Shown: positions 1 to 9,514 of the stretch, in pieces
How positions within the stretch are numbered: position 1 is the stretch's first letter
How the letters are laid out: every line of letters starts with the position of its first letter
Source of the DNA: Kineococcus rubinsiae
GTDB taxonomy: Bacteria > Actinomycetota > Actinomycetes > Actinomycetales > Kineococcaceae
Length of the DNA: 55,949 nucleotides
Direction of reading: 5' to 3'
Assembly: GCF_011839805.1 (NCBI RefSeq)
Contig: NZ_VWPY01000030.1
Span: 1-55,949, forward strand
Notes under the pieces: model-generated
The model's database searches: none
What the model saw: only the letters and a program-made list of their open reading frames with translations
Told to the model about the DNA's origin: nothing
Made by a program: the position numbers and the translations under genes

Positions 1-1
1 C

Positions 2-1435
2 GTGCGCACCCGCCGCGACGCGGCGGCCGAGGCGGCCGCCACCCGGGCGCCGGACGCGCCCCGCGACGCGGAGGCACCCGAGGCCCCGGCGGCCTCCACC
101 GCCGTGACCCCCGCACCCGACGGCGCACCCGCCGACGCACCCGCCACCGAGCGCCCGAGCCAGGTGCGCTCGGTCGTGCACCTCCTGCTCGCCGCCGGGG
201 TGCTGCCGCTGGTCTCCCTGGCGACCGGCCCGCTGCTCGCCCGCGTGCTGGGTCTGGAGGGCCGCGGTCACCTGTCGGCCGTCCTGGCCCCCGTGGCGCT
301 CGTGCCGTACCTGCTGTCCTTCGGCCTCGGTGACGGCGCCGCCTACCTCGTGGCCCGCCGCGGCCGCCGGCCCGGCGACGTGGCCCTGGTCCTCGGCGGC
401 CTCGGCGCCGCGGCGGGCGCGCTCGGCGCGGCCGTCCTGTGGCTGCTGGCCCCGGTGCTGCTGGCCAGGTTCCCCGAGGGCATCCAGCTGCTGCGCCTGC
501 TGGGCCTGACGCTGGTACCCGCGATGGCCCTGTCGATCATCCAGGCCACGCGCGTGGGTGAGGGTCGCTACGACCTGCTCGCCGCCGAGCGGTGGATCTC
601 CGGGCTGTCGCGGCTGGCCGTGCTGCTGGGGCTGGCCGTCGGCGGCGCCCTCACCGTGACGAGCGGCGCGTGGGCGCAGGTCGGCGTCCTGCTCGTCGCC
701 CAGTGCACGGCGCTCGTGGCGCTGTCGCGGCCGAGGGCCCGCTGGCGGGAGGCCAACGAGATCGCCCGCTCCGGCGTCGCCTACGGCTCGCGGGCCTGGG
801 GCGGCGAGCTGAGCGTCTTCATCGTGCTGCGCCTGGACCAGACGGTGATGCTGCCGCTGGCCGGCGCCAGCCAGCTGGGCCTGTACGTCGTCGCGGTCGC
901 CCTCGCCGAGGTCCCGACCATGCTGCTGGGCGACCTGCGCCGGCTGCTGCTCACGGAGGTCGCGGCCACCCGCGACGCCCGGATCGCGGCCCGCGCCTGC
1001 CGCCTGGCCCTGCTCGCGATCGGCGTCCCCGTCGTGCTCGGCATGGCGGCGACCCCGTTCCTCATCCCGCTGCTGTTCGGCAGCGAGTTCGCCGGCGCGG
1101 TGCCGATGGCCGTGGTCCTGCTCGGCGCGTCGATGTTCTCCGGGCTCAACCTGTTCCTGGGCGGGTCCATCAGCGCCCTCGGGCGGCCCGGCGCGCAGTC
1201 CGCGGCGCAGGCCGCGAGCCTCGTGGTCGCCGTCCTCAGCATCGGCCTCATCGCGCCCTTCGGCGGGATGGGGGCCGCGTGGGGCAGCCTGGCCTCGTAC
1301 CTGACGGGCAGCGTCTTCATGCTCGTCCTCTTCCGGCGGCTCACGGGCGAGCGCATCCGCGACGTCGTCGTGCCCCGCCGTGCCGACGCGGCCTTCCTCG
1401 CGTCCTCCGTCCTGCGCATGGTGCGCCGGCGTTGA
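2..1435 (+). CDS. Wzx/MATE-like polysaccharide flippase (5' end at window edge)
   Basis: Integral membrane protein of at least 477 residues, probably moving lipid-linked oligosaccharide across the membrane during exopolysaccharide assembly. The first 54 residues are an Ala/Pro/Asp-rich disordered tail. About a dozen hydrophobic helices follow, beginning near VHLLLAAGVLPLVSL, with the loop GLEGRGHLSAVLAP seen in Wzx/MurJ-like O-antigen transporters. The GTG at position 2 lies at the window edge, so the true start may be further upstream. A Wzz-like gene follows 68 bp downstream on the same strand, which supports the exopolysaccharide role. The substrate cannot be told from sequence. An amino-acid or drug MATE exporter is possible but less likely in this context. 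Confidence 0.8.
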   Translation: MRTRRDAAAEAAATRAPDAPRDAEAPEAPAASTAVTPAPDGAPADAPATERPSQVRSVVHLLLAAGVLPLVSLATGPLLARVLGLEGRGHLSAVLAPVALVPYLLSFGLGDGAAYLVARRGRRPGDVALVLGGLGAAAGALGAAVLWLLAPVLLARFPEGIQLLRLLGLTLVPAMALSIIQATRVGEGRYDLLAAERWISGLSRLAVLLGLAVGGALTVTSGAWAQVGVLLVAQCTALVALSRPRARWREANEIARSGVAYGSRAWGGELSVFIVLRLDQTVMLPLAGASQLGLYVVAVALAEVPTMLLGDLRRLLLTEVAATRDARIAARACRLALLAIGVPVVLGMAATPFLIPLLFGSEFAGAVPMAVVLLGASMFSGLNLFLGGSISALGRPGAQSAAQAASLVVAVLSIGLIAPFGGMGAAWGSLASYLTGSVFMLVLFRRLTGERIRDVVVPRRADAAFLASSVLRMVRRR

Positions 1436-1503
1436 GCACCCCGACCCGGCTGGCCGCCGGGACCCCCGCCCCAGACCCCGAACACCAGGAGAGTGCGAGC
1501 ACC

Positions 1504-2784
1504 GTGGGATCGATCTTGCTGAAGGCTCTGCGGCGCCGCGCGTGGATCGTCGTGGTCTGCCTGCTGGCGGGCCTCGGCGCCGGCATCGCGGCCGCGACCC
1601 TCCTGCCCCGGACGTACGCGTCCACCACCCAGATCTACGTGTCGCTGGCGCCCACCGCCACGGCCGCGGACGTCTTCGGCAGCTCCAGCTTCCTGGAGCA
1701 GCGCGCGCAGACGTACGCGGAGCTCGTGCAGGGCGAGAGCTTCGAGCGGACCGTCCAGACGACGACGGGCGCGGCCGAGAAGCCCGAGCTCACCGCGCAG
1801 ATCAAGGACAACACCGTCCTGCTCGCCGTCACCGCGCAGGCCGACTCCGCCACGCTCGCCCAGGCGGAGGCGAACGCCGCCGCGCAGCTGATCATCCAGC
1901 GCGCCGCCGCCCTCGAGGGGCGCACCGACGCCACCGCGACCCTGCTGCTGCAGATCGTGGAGCCCGCCAACCTCCCCGAGACCGCGGGCTTCCCGACGCC
2001 GCCGGTCCTCGTGGTCATGGGCCTCGTCGTGGGCCTGGTCGTCGGCCTCGCCGCCGCCGTGCTCGTGGCCCGGATGAACTCGACGCTGCGCCGCCCCGGC
2101 GACCTGCTCGACCTGTCCTCCTTCGAGCACACCACGTGGCTGCAGCGCCGCGGGCACACCCAGGACGACGCGCAGGCGCTCGTCGCCCTCTACCGCCAGC
2201 TCCTCAGCGGCGACCGCGGCGACGGCCAGACCCTCTTGCTCACCGCCTGCACCCCGGCCGACGCCGACACGGCGGCCGACCTCGCCAGCGAGCTGGCCGG
2301 CACCCTCGTCCAGGCCGGCCTCAGCGTCGCCGTCGTCGACCTGGGCCGCGTGCCCGAGACGCCCCGCCCCGGGCTGAGCGACCTCATCGACGGGGCCCCC
2401 GTCGCGGTCGCGGCCGTCCCGCGGCGCGACACCGTGCGCATGCTGCACGCCGGCACCCACCCGCTGCGCGTGTCGACCGCGACGGGCGCGGAGATCGAGC
2501 GGGCGCTGACCGCGCTGCTGCGCGAGGTCGACGCCGTGGTCGTGCTGGCCCCGCCGGTGGTGGCCGGCCGGCCCTTCCCGGCCGTGGCCTACGCCCGGGC
2601 CGCCGACGCCGTGCTGCTCGTCGGCACCCAGCGGCGCAGCTCCACGCGCGAGGTCGAGGCCGCCTACGCCGCGGCGTCGGGCTGGCAGGCGCAGGGCGCC
2701 GAGGTCGTGCTGGTCGGGCAGCGTGCGCGCACCAAGGGCACGCACGCCACCACTCAGCGCGAGGCCGTGGCCACCGCTCCCTGA
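1504..2784 (+). CDS. Wzz-type chain-length protein with degenerate tyrosine-kinase-like domain
   Basis: Polysaccharide co-polymerase of 426 residues. An N-terminal transmembrane helix (about 13-35, WIVVVCLLAGLGAGIAAATL) leads into a Wzz ectodomain (TYASTTQIYVSL..., EQRAQTYAELVQ). A second helix at about 160-180 follows a Pro-containing stretch (FPTPPVLVVMGLVVG). The cytoplasmic part from about residue 240 resembles a BY-kinase/ParA fold (LLLTACTP...GLSVAVVDLG...AVVVLAPPV), but the Walker A lysine-serine is missing and the usual DADLRRP Walker A' is VDLGRVPE. It therefore probably cannot phosphorylate and may serve as a scaffold. GTG 1504 was chosen because AGGAGA lies about 10 nt upstream; an in-frame TTG at 1432 would overlap the flippase stop. 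The 3' end overlaps the convergent glycosyltransferase by 31 bp. Confidence 0.8.
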   Translation: MGSILLKALRRRAWIVVVCLLAGLGAGIAAATLLPRTYASTTQIYVSLAPTATAADVFGSSSFLEQRAQTYAELVQGESFERTVQTTTGAAEKPELTAQIKDNTVLLAVTAQADSATLAQAEANAAAQLIIQRAAALEGRTDATATLLLQIVEPANLPETAGFPTPPVLVVMGLVVGLVVGLAAAVLVARMNSTLRRPGDLLDLSSFEHTTWLQRRGHTQDDAQALVALYRQLLSGDRGDGQTLLLTACTPADADTAADLASELAGTLVQAGLSVAVVDLGRVPETPRPGLSDLIDGAPVAVAAVPRRDTVRMLHAGTHPLRVSTATGAEIERALTALLREVDAVVVLAPPVVAGRPFPAVAYARAADAVLLVGTQRRSSTREVEAAYAAASGWQAQGAEVVLVGQRARTKGTHATTQREAVATAP

Positions 2785-3923
2785 CGCTGCGCGAGCGCTT
2801 CGCCGTAGACGCCCAGGACGTCGACGGCGAAGCGCCGGATCGTCAGGTCGTCCAGACCCTCGGCGGCCGAGCTCGACAGCCGCTTCGCGAGGTCCTCGTC
2901 GGTCAGCATCGCCACGATGTGGCCGCCGAGGGCCTCGACGTCACCGGGCTCGCTGAGCAGGCCCGACCGGTCGTGCTCGACGAGGGTGGGGATCCCGCCC
3001 GCGCGCGTCGCGACGGGTGCGAGGCCGAAGCTGCGGGCCTCCGCGAGCACCAGCGCGGCCACCTCGCGCCGGCTGGCCAGGACGAAGACGTCCGCGGCGC
3101 GCAGCCAGGGCGCGGGCCGGGGGTGGAAGCCGACGACGTGGACGTGGTCGGCGTAGGAGGTCGCGTCGACCCGGCGCTGCAGCTCGTCGCGGTCCGGGCC
3201 GCCGCCGACGTAGTACAGGTGCGCCGCGGGGACCTCCGCGAGCACGGCCTCGAAGGCCTGCAGCAGGTCGTAGACGCCCTTGTGCTCGTACATCCCGCAG
3301 ACCGTCACGACGGCCGGGTGCTGCACGTCGGGCACGGAGGCGTCGTCGGCGGCCGAGCGGGCGCCGCCGAGGATCCCCTGGCGCAGGACGTCGAGCTGCC
3401 GGTCGCCGCGGCCGGGCACGAGGCTGCGCAGGCGCGCGGCGTCGTGGAAGGCGATGACGCGGTCGGCCAGCGCCATCGCGCCGACGCCCTTCTTCTCCTC
3501 CAGGTGCAGCGTCGCGATCAGGACGTACGGGCGGCGCAGGCCGGCCCCGGCGAGGACCGCGCCCGTGAGGTTGTGGACGTGCACGACGTCGGGGCGCAGG
3601 CTGCGCACGAGGCTCGCCCAGCGGCGCCGGGCGCCGAGCAGGGACGCCGGGGTGCGCTCCTGCACCAGGACGACGTGGCGGACGCCGTAGCGCTCCAGCA
3701 GGGCCACCTGGCCGCCGCCCGCGCTCGCGACGACCACGTCGTGCCCCAGCGCGCGCTGCGCGCAGGCCAGCTCGACCGTGCTGTTGTTGATGCCGTTGCC
3801 GAGGTCCTCGACGTCGTTGAGCACGTGCACGATCGTCAGCCGACGCCCGTCCACGAGCACCTGGTCCGCACCCACCTGATCTGGACCCATCCGGTCCGGA
3901 CCCACCTCGACGGGGTCAGCCAC
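2754..3923 (-). CDS. GT4-family glycosyltransferase
   Basis: Transfers a sugar from a nucleotide-sugar donor to a growing glycan; cytoplasmic or membrane-associated. The 389-residue protein has a GT-B fold. The N-terminal Rossmann domain begins at LTIVHVLNDVEDLGNGINNSTVELA, with the acceptor-side loop NGINNS. The C-terminal domain has VTVCGMYEHKGVYDLLQAFEAV and the donor-site motif DVFVLASRREVAALVLAEARSFG. In that motif the usual E-x7-E pattern is kept as E-VAALVLA-E, followed by GIPTLVEHDRSGLLSEPGD. The first 25 residues hold an imperfect GPDxVG repeat and may be dispensable; ATG 3890 is an in-frame alternative. Its 3' end overlaps the Wzz gene on the other strand. The exopolysaccharide context is clear but the donor sugar is unknown. 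Confidence 0.85.
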   Translation of the reverse strand: MADPVEVGPDRMGPDQVGADQVLVDGRRLTIVHVLNDVEDLGNGINNSTVELACAQRALGHDVVVASAGGGQVALLERYGVRHVVLVQERTPASLLGARRRWASLVRSLRPDVVHVHNLTGAVLAGAGLRRPYVLIATLHLEEKKGVGAMALADRVIAFHDAARLRSLVPGRGDRQLDVLRQGILGGARSAADDASVPDVQHPAVVTVCGMYEHKGVYDLLQAFEAVLAEVPAAHLYYVGGGPDRDELQRRVDATSYADHVHVVGFHPRPAPWLRAADVFVLASRREVAALVLAEARSFGLAPVATRAGGIPTLVEHDRSGLLSEPGDVEALGGHIVAMLTDEDLAKRLSSSAAEGLDDLTIRRFAVDVLGVYGEALAQRQGAVATASR

Positions 3924-4320
3924 GACTGCACGCTCCTCGTTCTGGGCGACGACGCGGACGTGACGTCGCTGGAGGTCAGAACTCTAACGGCGACCGTGTC
4001 CACCGACTGCAGCCTGCGACGACGGCCGCCGACGGTCACCCGCACGGGTGAACCCCGCGCCGGAACGCCTCCGAGCCGACCCCCTTTCGGGGGGTTGGCC
4101 CACGGGCGCACAGGATTCCGTGACAGGATCCCTCCGCACCGTGAGGTGCAGTGCTGGACGGCGAGGTCCAGGTCACCGGGGGGTGGCGTGCCGAGGGGGT
4201 CTGGGTGCGCCGACGTCCTGGTCATGAGGCCGAGCGGGGGGAACTGCGCGCGGACCGGGGATGACCCGTCCGCGCTCGTGCCGCCGCCGGCGCAGCGAGT
4301 GACGGTGGAGGGGAAGCAGC
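3924..4320. other. Divergent intergenic region (397 bp)
   Basis: Non-coding space between the GT4 gene (leftward) and the acyltransferase gene (rightward), so it should hold two promoters. I see no convincing -35/-10 pair on either strand. The only -10-like hexamer, for the leftward gene, is TAGAGT inside AGAACTCTAACG near 3980-3990. A short hairpin with ACCCCC/GGGGGT arms and loop TTTCG occupies 4079-4095. A direct repeat of ACAGGATTCCGTG / ACAGGATCC type lies around 4110-4130. The last 15 bases carry a strong Shine-Dalgarno (GGAGGGGAAG) for the rightward gene. Confidence 0.4.
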
Positions 4321-5412
4321 GTGCTGGACCGAGGCGACAACGCCACGACGGAGACGCAGGAACGACCGGGGGGGTCCGGGGCTCGGCACCGGGCAGACAC
4401 CACGCACGGGGGCACCGCCCAGGGGGACTCCCACCGCGAGCACGGCGACCGCGAGCGCAGCCGGGCGACCCGGCCCGCGGTCCCGGTCGCCGACGCGAAC
4501 CACGACACCGCGAAGGGCCCTGACACCGGCGCCGTGGCGCGCACGGACGCCGCCCCGCGGCGCGGCCTGCTCGCGCGCAGCCGGGAGGTCGTGACCACGG
4601 TCCGCGGGCTGCGCGCCACGCGCGAGGACCCGGCCGTCCTGCAGTTCGGCGGGGCCGACTTCGTCCGCGCCGCCGCCTTCCTCTCCGACGTGCAGACGCC
4701 GCCCAGCAAGCTCCGCCGCCTCGGCGTGACGGTCCGCCGGCCCGACGACTCCGCGGTCACCCTGCGGCTGCTCGCCCTCCTGCCGCGCGTGGAGGTCACG
4801 CTGTCGGACACCCCCGTCGGGGCAGAGGCCTGGCGCTTCCTCGGCCGCAGCGTCGCGGGCGTCTCGCTGCCCCGCGTCGCGCAGTCCGTCCTGGCCCTGC
4901 CGGCCGAGCTGCCCGAGTACCTGCGCGGGCGCCCGCGCCAGGCCCTGCGCACGGGCCTGAACCAGGCCAAGCGCGCCGGGTTCACCTGCACCGAGCTGCT
5001 CACCCCCGAGGAGCGCTGGGGCGCGATCGCCGAGCTCGAGGCGGCCCGCGGCTTCTCCCTCGCCGAGGACGCCAACCTCCGGGGCGACCACCCGCGCTGG
5101 TTCGCGGCCCGCTCGGCCGACGGCGACCTCGTCGCGGTGGGGCTCGTCCTCGTCGACGAGCAGGTCGCGCTCATGCGCTTCCTCGTCGCCGTGGAGCAGG
5201 ACAAGGGGGCCAGCGCGGCCCGCTACCTGCTGCACACCCACCTGGTGGAGCAGGCCATCGCGGGCGGCGCCACCACGATGATCGTCAACAGCCCGTTCGG
5301 CTGGCCGACGGGCCTGCACCAGTTCCAGCGGATCCTGGGCTACCGCGTCAGCAACGTCCTGGTCAGGCGGGCGAGTGGAACCGCTGCTGGGCGGGCTCCA
5401 GCCCCTGCGTGA
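4321..5412 (+). CDS. FemAB/BioF2-like GNAT-fold acyltransferase
   Basis: Protein of 363 residues. The first ~95 residues are polar and disordered (His, Asp, Thr and Gly rich). The rest resembles GNAT/FemX-type transferases: [20 protein letters not shown], the basic helix [18 protein letters not shown] that in BioF2-like proteins contacts the acyl donor, and the C-terminal [37 protein letters not shown], which matches a GNAT acceptor loop. It probably acylates a sugar, lipid or peptide during envelope assembly; the substrate is not determinable. GTG 4321 is supported by GGAGGGGAAG about 7 nt upstream. The 3' end overlaps pth on the opposite strand by 50 bp (5363-5412). Confidence 0.65.
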   Translation: MLDRGDNATTETQERPGGSGARHRADTTHGGTAQGDSHREHGDRERSRATRPAVPVADANHDTAKGPDTGAVARTDAAPRRGLLARSREVVTTVRGLRATREDPAVLQFGGADFVRAAAFLSDVQTPPSKLRRLGVTVRRPDDSAVTLRLLALLPRVEVTLSDTPVGAEAWRFLGRSVAGVSLPRVAQSVLALPAELPEYLRGRPRQALRTGLNQAKRAGFTCTELLTPEERWGAIAELEAARGFSLAEDANLRGDHPRWFAARSADGDLVAVGLVLVDEQVALMRFLVAVEQDKGASAARYLLHTHLVEQAIAGGATTMIVNSPFGWPTGLHQFQRILGYRVSNVLVRRASGTAAGRAPAPA

Positions 5413-5962
5413 GCAGGAGCTCCACGGCGTCCGCGGCGTCGGAGAGGAGGAACGGGAGTTCCTTCCTCTCCGTCGTCGAGAACTCCTTCAGCACGAAGTC
5501 CGCCGGGTCCTGGCGGCCGGGTGGGCGGCCGATGCCGACGCGCACCCGCGCGTAGTCCTTGCTGCCCAGCGACTGCGAGATCGAGCGCAGGCCGTTGTGG
5601 CCGCCCTCTCCCCCGCCGCGCTTGAGCCGGACGGCACCGAAGTCGACGTCGAGCTCGTCGTGGACCACGACGAGGTTCTCGACGTCGACCCCGTAGTACC
5701 GGGCGAGCCCGGAGACCTGGCCGCCGGAGACGTTCATGTACGACGTCGGCGCCGCGAGCACGGCCCGCGGGCCGGGCGCCCCGCCGGGCAGGGTGCCGAG
5801 GCGGACCTCGGCGACCCGCGCCTGCGAGCGGTGCCGCTTGAAGGAGGACCCGGCCCGCGTCGCGAGCTCGTCGAGCACGGCCTGCCCCACGTTGTGGCGG
5901 GTGCGGGCGTACTCGGACCCCGGGTTGCCGAGGCCGACGACGAGCCAGGTCCCCTCCGTCAC
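5363..5962 (-). CDS. pth: Peptidyl-tRNA hydrolase
   Basis: Cleaves peptidyl-tRNA released from stalled ribosomes so that the tRNA can be recycled; cytoplasmic monomer. Its 199 residues are the usual length. The catalytic set is visible: N13 in [13 protein letters not shown]23 in TRHNVG, and D102 in VVHDELD, corresponding to N10, H20 and D93 of the E. coli enzyme. The substrate-binding segments SYMNVSG and [15 protein letters not shown] are intact. It begins 4 bp after the rplY stop, and the rplY-pth pair is a common bacterial operon. Its 3' end runs 50 bp into the convergent acyltransferase gene, so the two transcripts must overlap. Confidence 0.97.
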   Translation of the reverse strand: MTEGTWLVVGLGNPGSEYARTRHNVGQAVLDELATRAGSSFKRHRSQARVAEVRLGTLPGGAPGPRAVLAAPTSYMNVSGGQVSGLARYYGVDVENLVVVHDELDVDFGAVRLKRGGGEGGHNGLRSISQSLGSKDYARVRVGIGRPPGRQDPADFVLKEFSTTERKELPFLLSDAADAVELLLTQGLEPAQQRFHSPA

Positions 5963-5966
5963 CGGC

Positions 5967-6626
5967 TCAGGAGTCGCTGGACTCGTCGGACGCGGGAGCC
6001 TCGGTGGACTCCTCGTCCGTCGTGGGCTCGTCGCGGACGATCCCGGCCTCGGCCTCGAGGGCCTCGAGCTCGGCCTCGGCCTGCTCGGCGGTGACCTGGG
6101 CGCTGATGACGACGACCAGGGCCTCGGGGTCGGTCACGAGGGTGGTGCCCTCGGGCAGGGTGACGTCGGAGGCGGCGATCTGCGTGCCGGCCTCGAGCCC
6201 CTCGACGGAGACCTCGACGGCGTCGGGGATGTGGGTGGCCTCGGTCTCGACGGAGACCGTGGTGAGCTCCTGCTGCACGACGGTGCTGGGAGCGGCCTCA
6301 CCCGTGAGGTGCAGCGGCACGTCGACGGTGACCTTCTCGCCGCGGCGCACGACGATGAGGTCGACGTGCTCGATGGTGCCGCGGATCGGGTCGCGCTGGA
6401 CGTCCTTGGGGAGCACGAGGTGCTGCGCGTCGCCCAGGTCGATGTCGAGCAGCGCGTTGGAGTGCTTCAGGGCCAGCATCGTCGCGTGGCCGGGCAGCGT
6501 CACGTGCATCGGGGCCTCGCCGTGGCCGTAGACGACGGCGGGGATCTTGTCGGCGCGGCGGATGCGGCGGGCGGCGCCCTTGCCGAACTCGGTGCGCTGC
6601 TCGGCGGGGATGCGGGTCTCGGCCAC
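5967..6626 (-). CDS. rplY: 50S ribosomal protein L25 / general stress protein Ctc
   Basis: Binds 5S rRNA in the large ribosomal subunit; long Ctc-type versions are linked to stress. The 219-residue protein has the L25 domain (about 5-95: [34 protein letters not shown]) and the C-terminal beta-barrel domain, ending in a Glu/Asp/Ser-rich acidic tail of about 30 residues that is common in actinobacterial homologues. GTG 6626 was chosen because AGGAG lies 8 nt upstream and the protein begins at the conserved AETRIP segment. An open frame continues upstream to 6722 but has no conserved sequence. It is followed 4 bp later by pth. Confidence 0.95.
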   Translation of the reverse strand: MAETRIPAEQRTEFGKGAARRIRRADKIPAVVYGHGEAPMHVTLPGHATMLALKHSNALLDIDLGDAQHLVLPKDVQRDPIRGTIEHVDLIVVRRGEKVTVDVPLHLTGEAAPSTVVQQELTTVSVETEATHIPDAVEVSVEGLEAGTQIAASDVTLPEGTTLVTDPEALVVVISAQVTAEQAEAELEALEAEAGIVRDEPTTDEESTEAPASDESSDS

Positions 6627-6816
6627 GGGGGCTCCTGGTGTCTCGATCTCGGGCGGCGGTCGCTGGCACACCTCGGGAGGGCGCGCTACGGCGTCCACCG
6701 CGTCGATCACGGAGGCGCGCACGCTCTCCCTCGCCGAGGCAACTGCCGCCCAGTCTAACCCTGGACGGCAGTCGCCCCTCCACCCGCGCAGCGCGCACCG
6801 GCTCCGCGGGGACGGC

Positions 6817-7794
6817 TCAGCTGTGGCCGTCGAACAGCGACGTCACGGACCCGTCGTCGAAGACCTCGCGGATGGCCCGCGCGATGAGCGGCGCGATCGA
6901 GAGCACCGTGAGCTGCGGGAACGTCTGCGCCTCGGAGATGGGCAGCGTGTTGGTCACGACGAGCTCGGAGATCGGCGAGTTCTTCAGCCGGTCCACGGCC
7001 GGGCCGCTCAGCACGGCGTGGGTCGAGGTCGCGATGACGTCGGCCGCGCCGTTGGCCTTCAGCGCCTCCGCGGCCTGGACGATCGTGCCCGCGGTGTCGA
7101 TGAGGTCGTCGACCAGGACGCAGGTGCGGCCGCGGACGTCGCCGACGACCTCGTGCACCTTCACCTGGTTGGGGACCGTGGGGTCGCGGCGCTTGTGGAT
7201 GATCGCCAGCGGCGCGCCCAGGCGGTCCGACCACAGGTCGGCGACGCGCACGCGGCCCGCGTCGGGCGAGACGATGGTGATGTTCGAGCGGTCGACGCGC
7301 TTGCCGACGTAGTCGGCCAGCAGCGGCAGCGCCCAGAGGTGGTCGACGGGGCCGTCGAAGAAGCCCTGGATCTGCGCGGTGTGCAGGTCGACCGACATGA
7401 TCCGGTCGGCGCCCGCGGTCTTGAACAGGTCGGCGATCAGGCGGGCCGAGATCGGCTCGCGGCCGCGGCCCTTCTTGTCCTGGCGGGCGTAGCCGTAGAA
7501 CGGCGCCACCACGGTGATCTGCTTGGCCGAGGCGCGCTTGAGCGCGTCGACCATGATGAGCTGCTCCATGATCCACTGGTTGACGTTCGCCGTGTGGCTC
7601 TGCATGACGAACGCGTCGGCCCCGCGGACGCTCTCCTCGAACCGGACGTAGATCTCCGAGTTCGCGAAGTCGTAGGCCGACGTCGGGACGAGCTCGACGC
7701 CGAGGGCGTGGGAGACCTCCTCCGCCAGCTCCGGGTGCGCGCGCCCGGAGATGAGCACCATCCGCTTCTCGCCCGTGGTGGTGATGCCGGTCAT
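6817..7794 (-). CDS. prs: Ribose-phosphate pyrophosphokinase (PRPP synthase)
   Basis: Makes PRPP from ribose-5-phosphate and ATP for nucleotide, His and Trp synthesis; cytoplasmic hexamer. The 325 residues match class I PRPP synthases: FANSEIYVRFEESVRG near 43-58, the catalytic flexible loop YGYARQDKK at 100-108, the metal site SVDLHTAQIQGFFD at 134-147, and the PRPP-binding loop VDDLIDTAGT at 228-237. It starts 3 bp after the glmU stop, giving the conserved glmU-prs pair. A 190-bp gap separates it from rplY. That gap contains an inverted repeat (ACTGCCG arms, 6742-6772), so rplY-pth may have their own promoter or be partly uncoupled. Confidence 0.98.
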   Translation of the reverse strand: MTGITTTGEKRMVLISGRAHPELAEEVSHALGVELVPTSAYDFANSEIYVRFEESVRGADAFVMQSHTANVNQWIMEQLIMVDALKRASAKQITVVAPFYGYARQDKKGRGREPISARLIADLFKTAGADRIMSVDLHTAQIQGFFDGPVDHLWALPLLADYVGKRVDRSNITIVSPDAGRVRVADLWSDRLGAPLAIIHKRRDPTVPNQVKVHEVVGDVRGRTCVLVDDLIDTAGTIVQAAEALKANGAADVIATSTHAVLSGPAVDRLKNSPISELVVTNTLPISEAQTFPQLTVLSIAPLIARAIREVFDDGSVTSLFDGHS

Positions 7795-7797
7795 GGG

Positions 7798-9369
7798 TCA
7801 GTTCTCCCTGCGGTCGTGGTCGCCGTCTCGGTCGCTGCCGAGTGCGCTGGTGGCGGTGGTGCTGGTCTCGGTGGCGTCGCCGGCGCCCAGGGCCCGGGCG
7901 GCGGCGTCGGCCGCGGGCGTGCCCGCGCGGTGCGAGGCGGTCCAGCCCTCGAGGTTGCGCTGCGGCGCGACGCTGATGGCCAGCGCCCCCGGCGGCACGT
8001 CCTTGCGGATCACCGTGCCGGCGCCGGAGTAGGCGCCGTCGCCGACGGTCACGGGCGCCACGAACATCGTGTCGGAGCCGGTGCGGACGTGGCTGCCGAC
8101 CGTCGTGCGGCGCTTGGTGACGCCGTCGTAGTTCACGAACACCGACGAGGCGCCGATGTTGGAGTGCTCGCCGATGGTGGCGTCCCCGACGTAGGTCAGG
8201 TGGGGCACCTTCGAGCCGCGGCCGATGTCGGCGTTCTTCGTCTCCACGAAGGTGCCGATCTTGCCGTCCTCCCCCAGCCGGGTCCCGGGCCGCAGGAACG
8301 CGAACGGCCCGACGGTGGCGCCGGCGCCGATGACGGCGTCGCTGCCGTGGGTGCGGGTGACGCTCGCGCCCTCGCCGACCTCGACGTCGGTCAGCGTGGT
8401 GTCCGGCCCGACGACCGCGCCCGAGGCGATCCGCGTGCCGCCGTGCAGCTGGACGCCCGGCAGCAGGGTCACGTCGCGGTCGAGGACCACGTCGGCGTCG
8501 ACCCAGGTGGTGCGCGGGTCGACGACGGTCACGCCGGCGAGCATCCAGCGGCGCAGGGTCCGGGCGTTGGCCTCTCCGGCTAGGTCGGCGAGCTGCGCGC
8601 GGTCGTTGACGCCGCGGATCTCCCACTCGTCCTCGACCGGCAGCGTCTGCACGCGCCCGCCCGCCGCGCGCAGGAGCGCCAGCACGTCGGTCAGGTACAC
8701 CTCGCCGGCCGCGTTGTCGCGGCCCACCTGCGCGAGCGCCGAGCGCAGCGACGCGGCCTCGAAGGCGTAGACGCCGGAGTTGACCTCGCGCACGGCCAGC
8801 TGCTCGGGGGAGGCGTCCTTCTGCTCGACGATCGCGGTCACGCCGCCCGCGTCGCGCAGCACGCGGCCCAGCCCGGTCGGGTCGGCCACCTCCGCGGTCA
8901 GCACGGTCATAGCGTTGCCGGCCTCGGCGTGCGCGGCCACGAGGCGGCGCAGGGTCGCGCCCGAGAGGAGGGGGACGTCGCCGTAGGTGACGACGACGGT
9001 GCCCGTGAGGTCGGCGGGCAGGACCTCGAGGCCGCACTGGACGGCGCGGCCCGTGCCCGGCACGTCGTCCTGCAGGGCGGTGAGGACGTCCGGGTCGGCG
9101 GCCGCGACGTGCGCGGCGACGGCTTCCGCCTGGTGGCGCAGCACCACGACGAGGTGCTCGGGGCCGGCGGCGCGGGCCGCGGCCAGCGCGTGCTGGACGA
9201 GCGGGCGACCGCCGAGGGGGTGCAGGACCTTGGGCAGCGACGACTTCATCCGGGTGCCCTCGCCGGCGGCGAGGACGACGACGGCGGCCACCCCGCCCGG
9301 CTGCGGCGACGGGTCGGTGCTGCCGGCGTCGGCGACGGCGGGGACGGCGGATCGGGCGGGGGTGCTCAC
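7798..9369 (-). CDS. glmU: Bifunctional UDP-GlcNAc pyrophosphorylase / GlcN-1-P acetyltransferase
   Basis: Acetylates glucosamine-1-phosphate and then couples it to UTP, giving UDP-GlcNAc for peptidoglycan, arabinogalactan linkage and exopolysaccharide. It has 523 residues. The N-terminal nucleotidyltransferase carries [17 protein letters not shown] (33-49) and VTYGDVPLL. The C-terminal left-handed beta-helix has repeating hexapeptides ([33 protein letters not shown]) and ends in an Ala/Thr/Ser-rich tail. GTG 9369 was chosen because GAGGAG lies about 10 nt upstream. An in-frame ATG further upstream at 9540 is impossible in practice because it lies inside the tRNA-Gln gene. A -10-like TATCCT lies upstream. 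Confidence 0.96.
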   Translation of the reverse strand: MSTPARSAVPAVADAGSTDPSPQPGGVAAVVVLAAGEGTRMKSSLPKVLHPLGGRPLVQHALAAARAAGPEHLVVVLRHQAEAVAAHVAAADPDVLTALQDDVPGTGRAVQCGLEVLPADLTGTVVVTYGDVPLLSGATLRRLVAAHAEAGNAMTVLTAEVADPTGLGRVLRDAGGVTAIVEQKDASPEQLAVREVNSGVYAFEAASLRSALAQVGRDNAAGEVYLTDVLALLRAAGGRVQTLPVEDEWEIRGVNDRAQLADLAGEANARTLRRWMLAGVTVVDPRTTWVDADVVLDRDVTLLPGVQLHGGTRIASGAVVGPDTTLTDVEVGEGASVTRTHGSDAVIGAGATVGPFAFLRPGTRLGEDGKIGTFVETKNADIGRGSKVPHLTYVGDATIGEHSNIGASSVFVNYDGVTKRRTTVGSHVRTGSDTMFVAPVTVGDGAYSGAGTVIRKDVPPGALAISVAPQRNLEGWTASHRAGTPAADAAARALGAGDATETSTTATSALGSDRDGDHDRREN

Positions 9370-9435
9370 GCGCTGGGCGCTCCTCGCGGGCTCGGGGGCG
9401 TCGGAGGACGGACCGGTGGACGCGGCCCGGACCCG

Positions 9436-9465
9436 AGGATAACGGCCCCCGTGCCCGCTGCCGAA
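9436..9465 (-). promoter_or_regulatory. Candidate glmU promoter
   Basis: On the minus strand a TTCGGC hexamer (9460-9465) is followed after 18 nt by TATCCT (9436-9441), about 60 nt upstream of the glmU GTG. The -10 is reasonable and the -35 is weak, so this is only a candidate. It lies between the tRNA-Gln gene and glmU, so the two could be transcribed separately. Confidence 0.3.
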
Positions 9466-9514
9466 CAACCGCCGGACGTTCGGTCCCCCGTCGGCGGGGA
9501 GACCACCCGTCTGC

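Noticed and set aside
781-2745. Long minus-strand open frame (654 codons)
   Set aside because: It is antisense to the flippase and Wzz genes, rich in Gly/Arg/Asp/His from the high-GC shadow, and has no conserved motif.
3900-3923. Repeat at the GT4 start as a regulatory array
   Set aside because: The repeats are in frame and within the coding start, and similar repeats occur at other gene ends, so a slippage origin is more likely.
1380-4523. Very long plus-strand open frame (1,047 codons)
   Set aside because: It runs through the Wzz gene in another frame and then antisense to GT4; composition is Arg/Pro/Ala-rich shadow, no domain.
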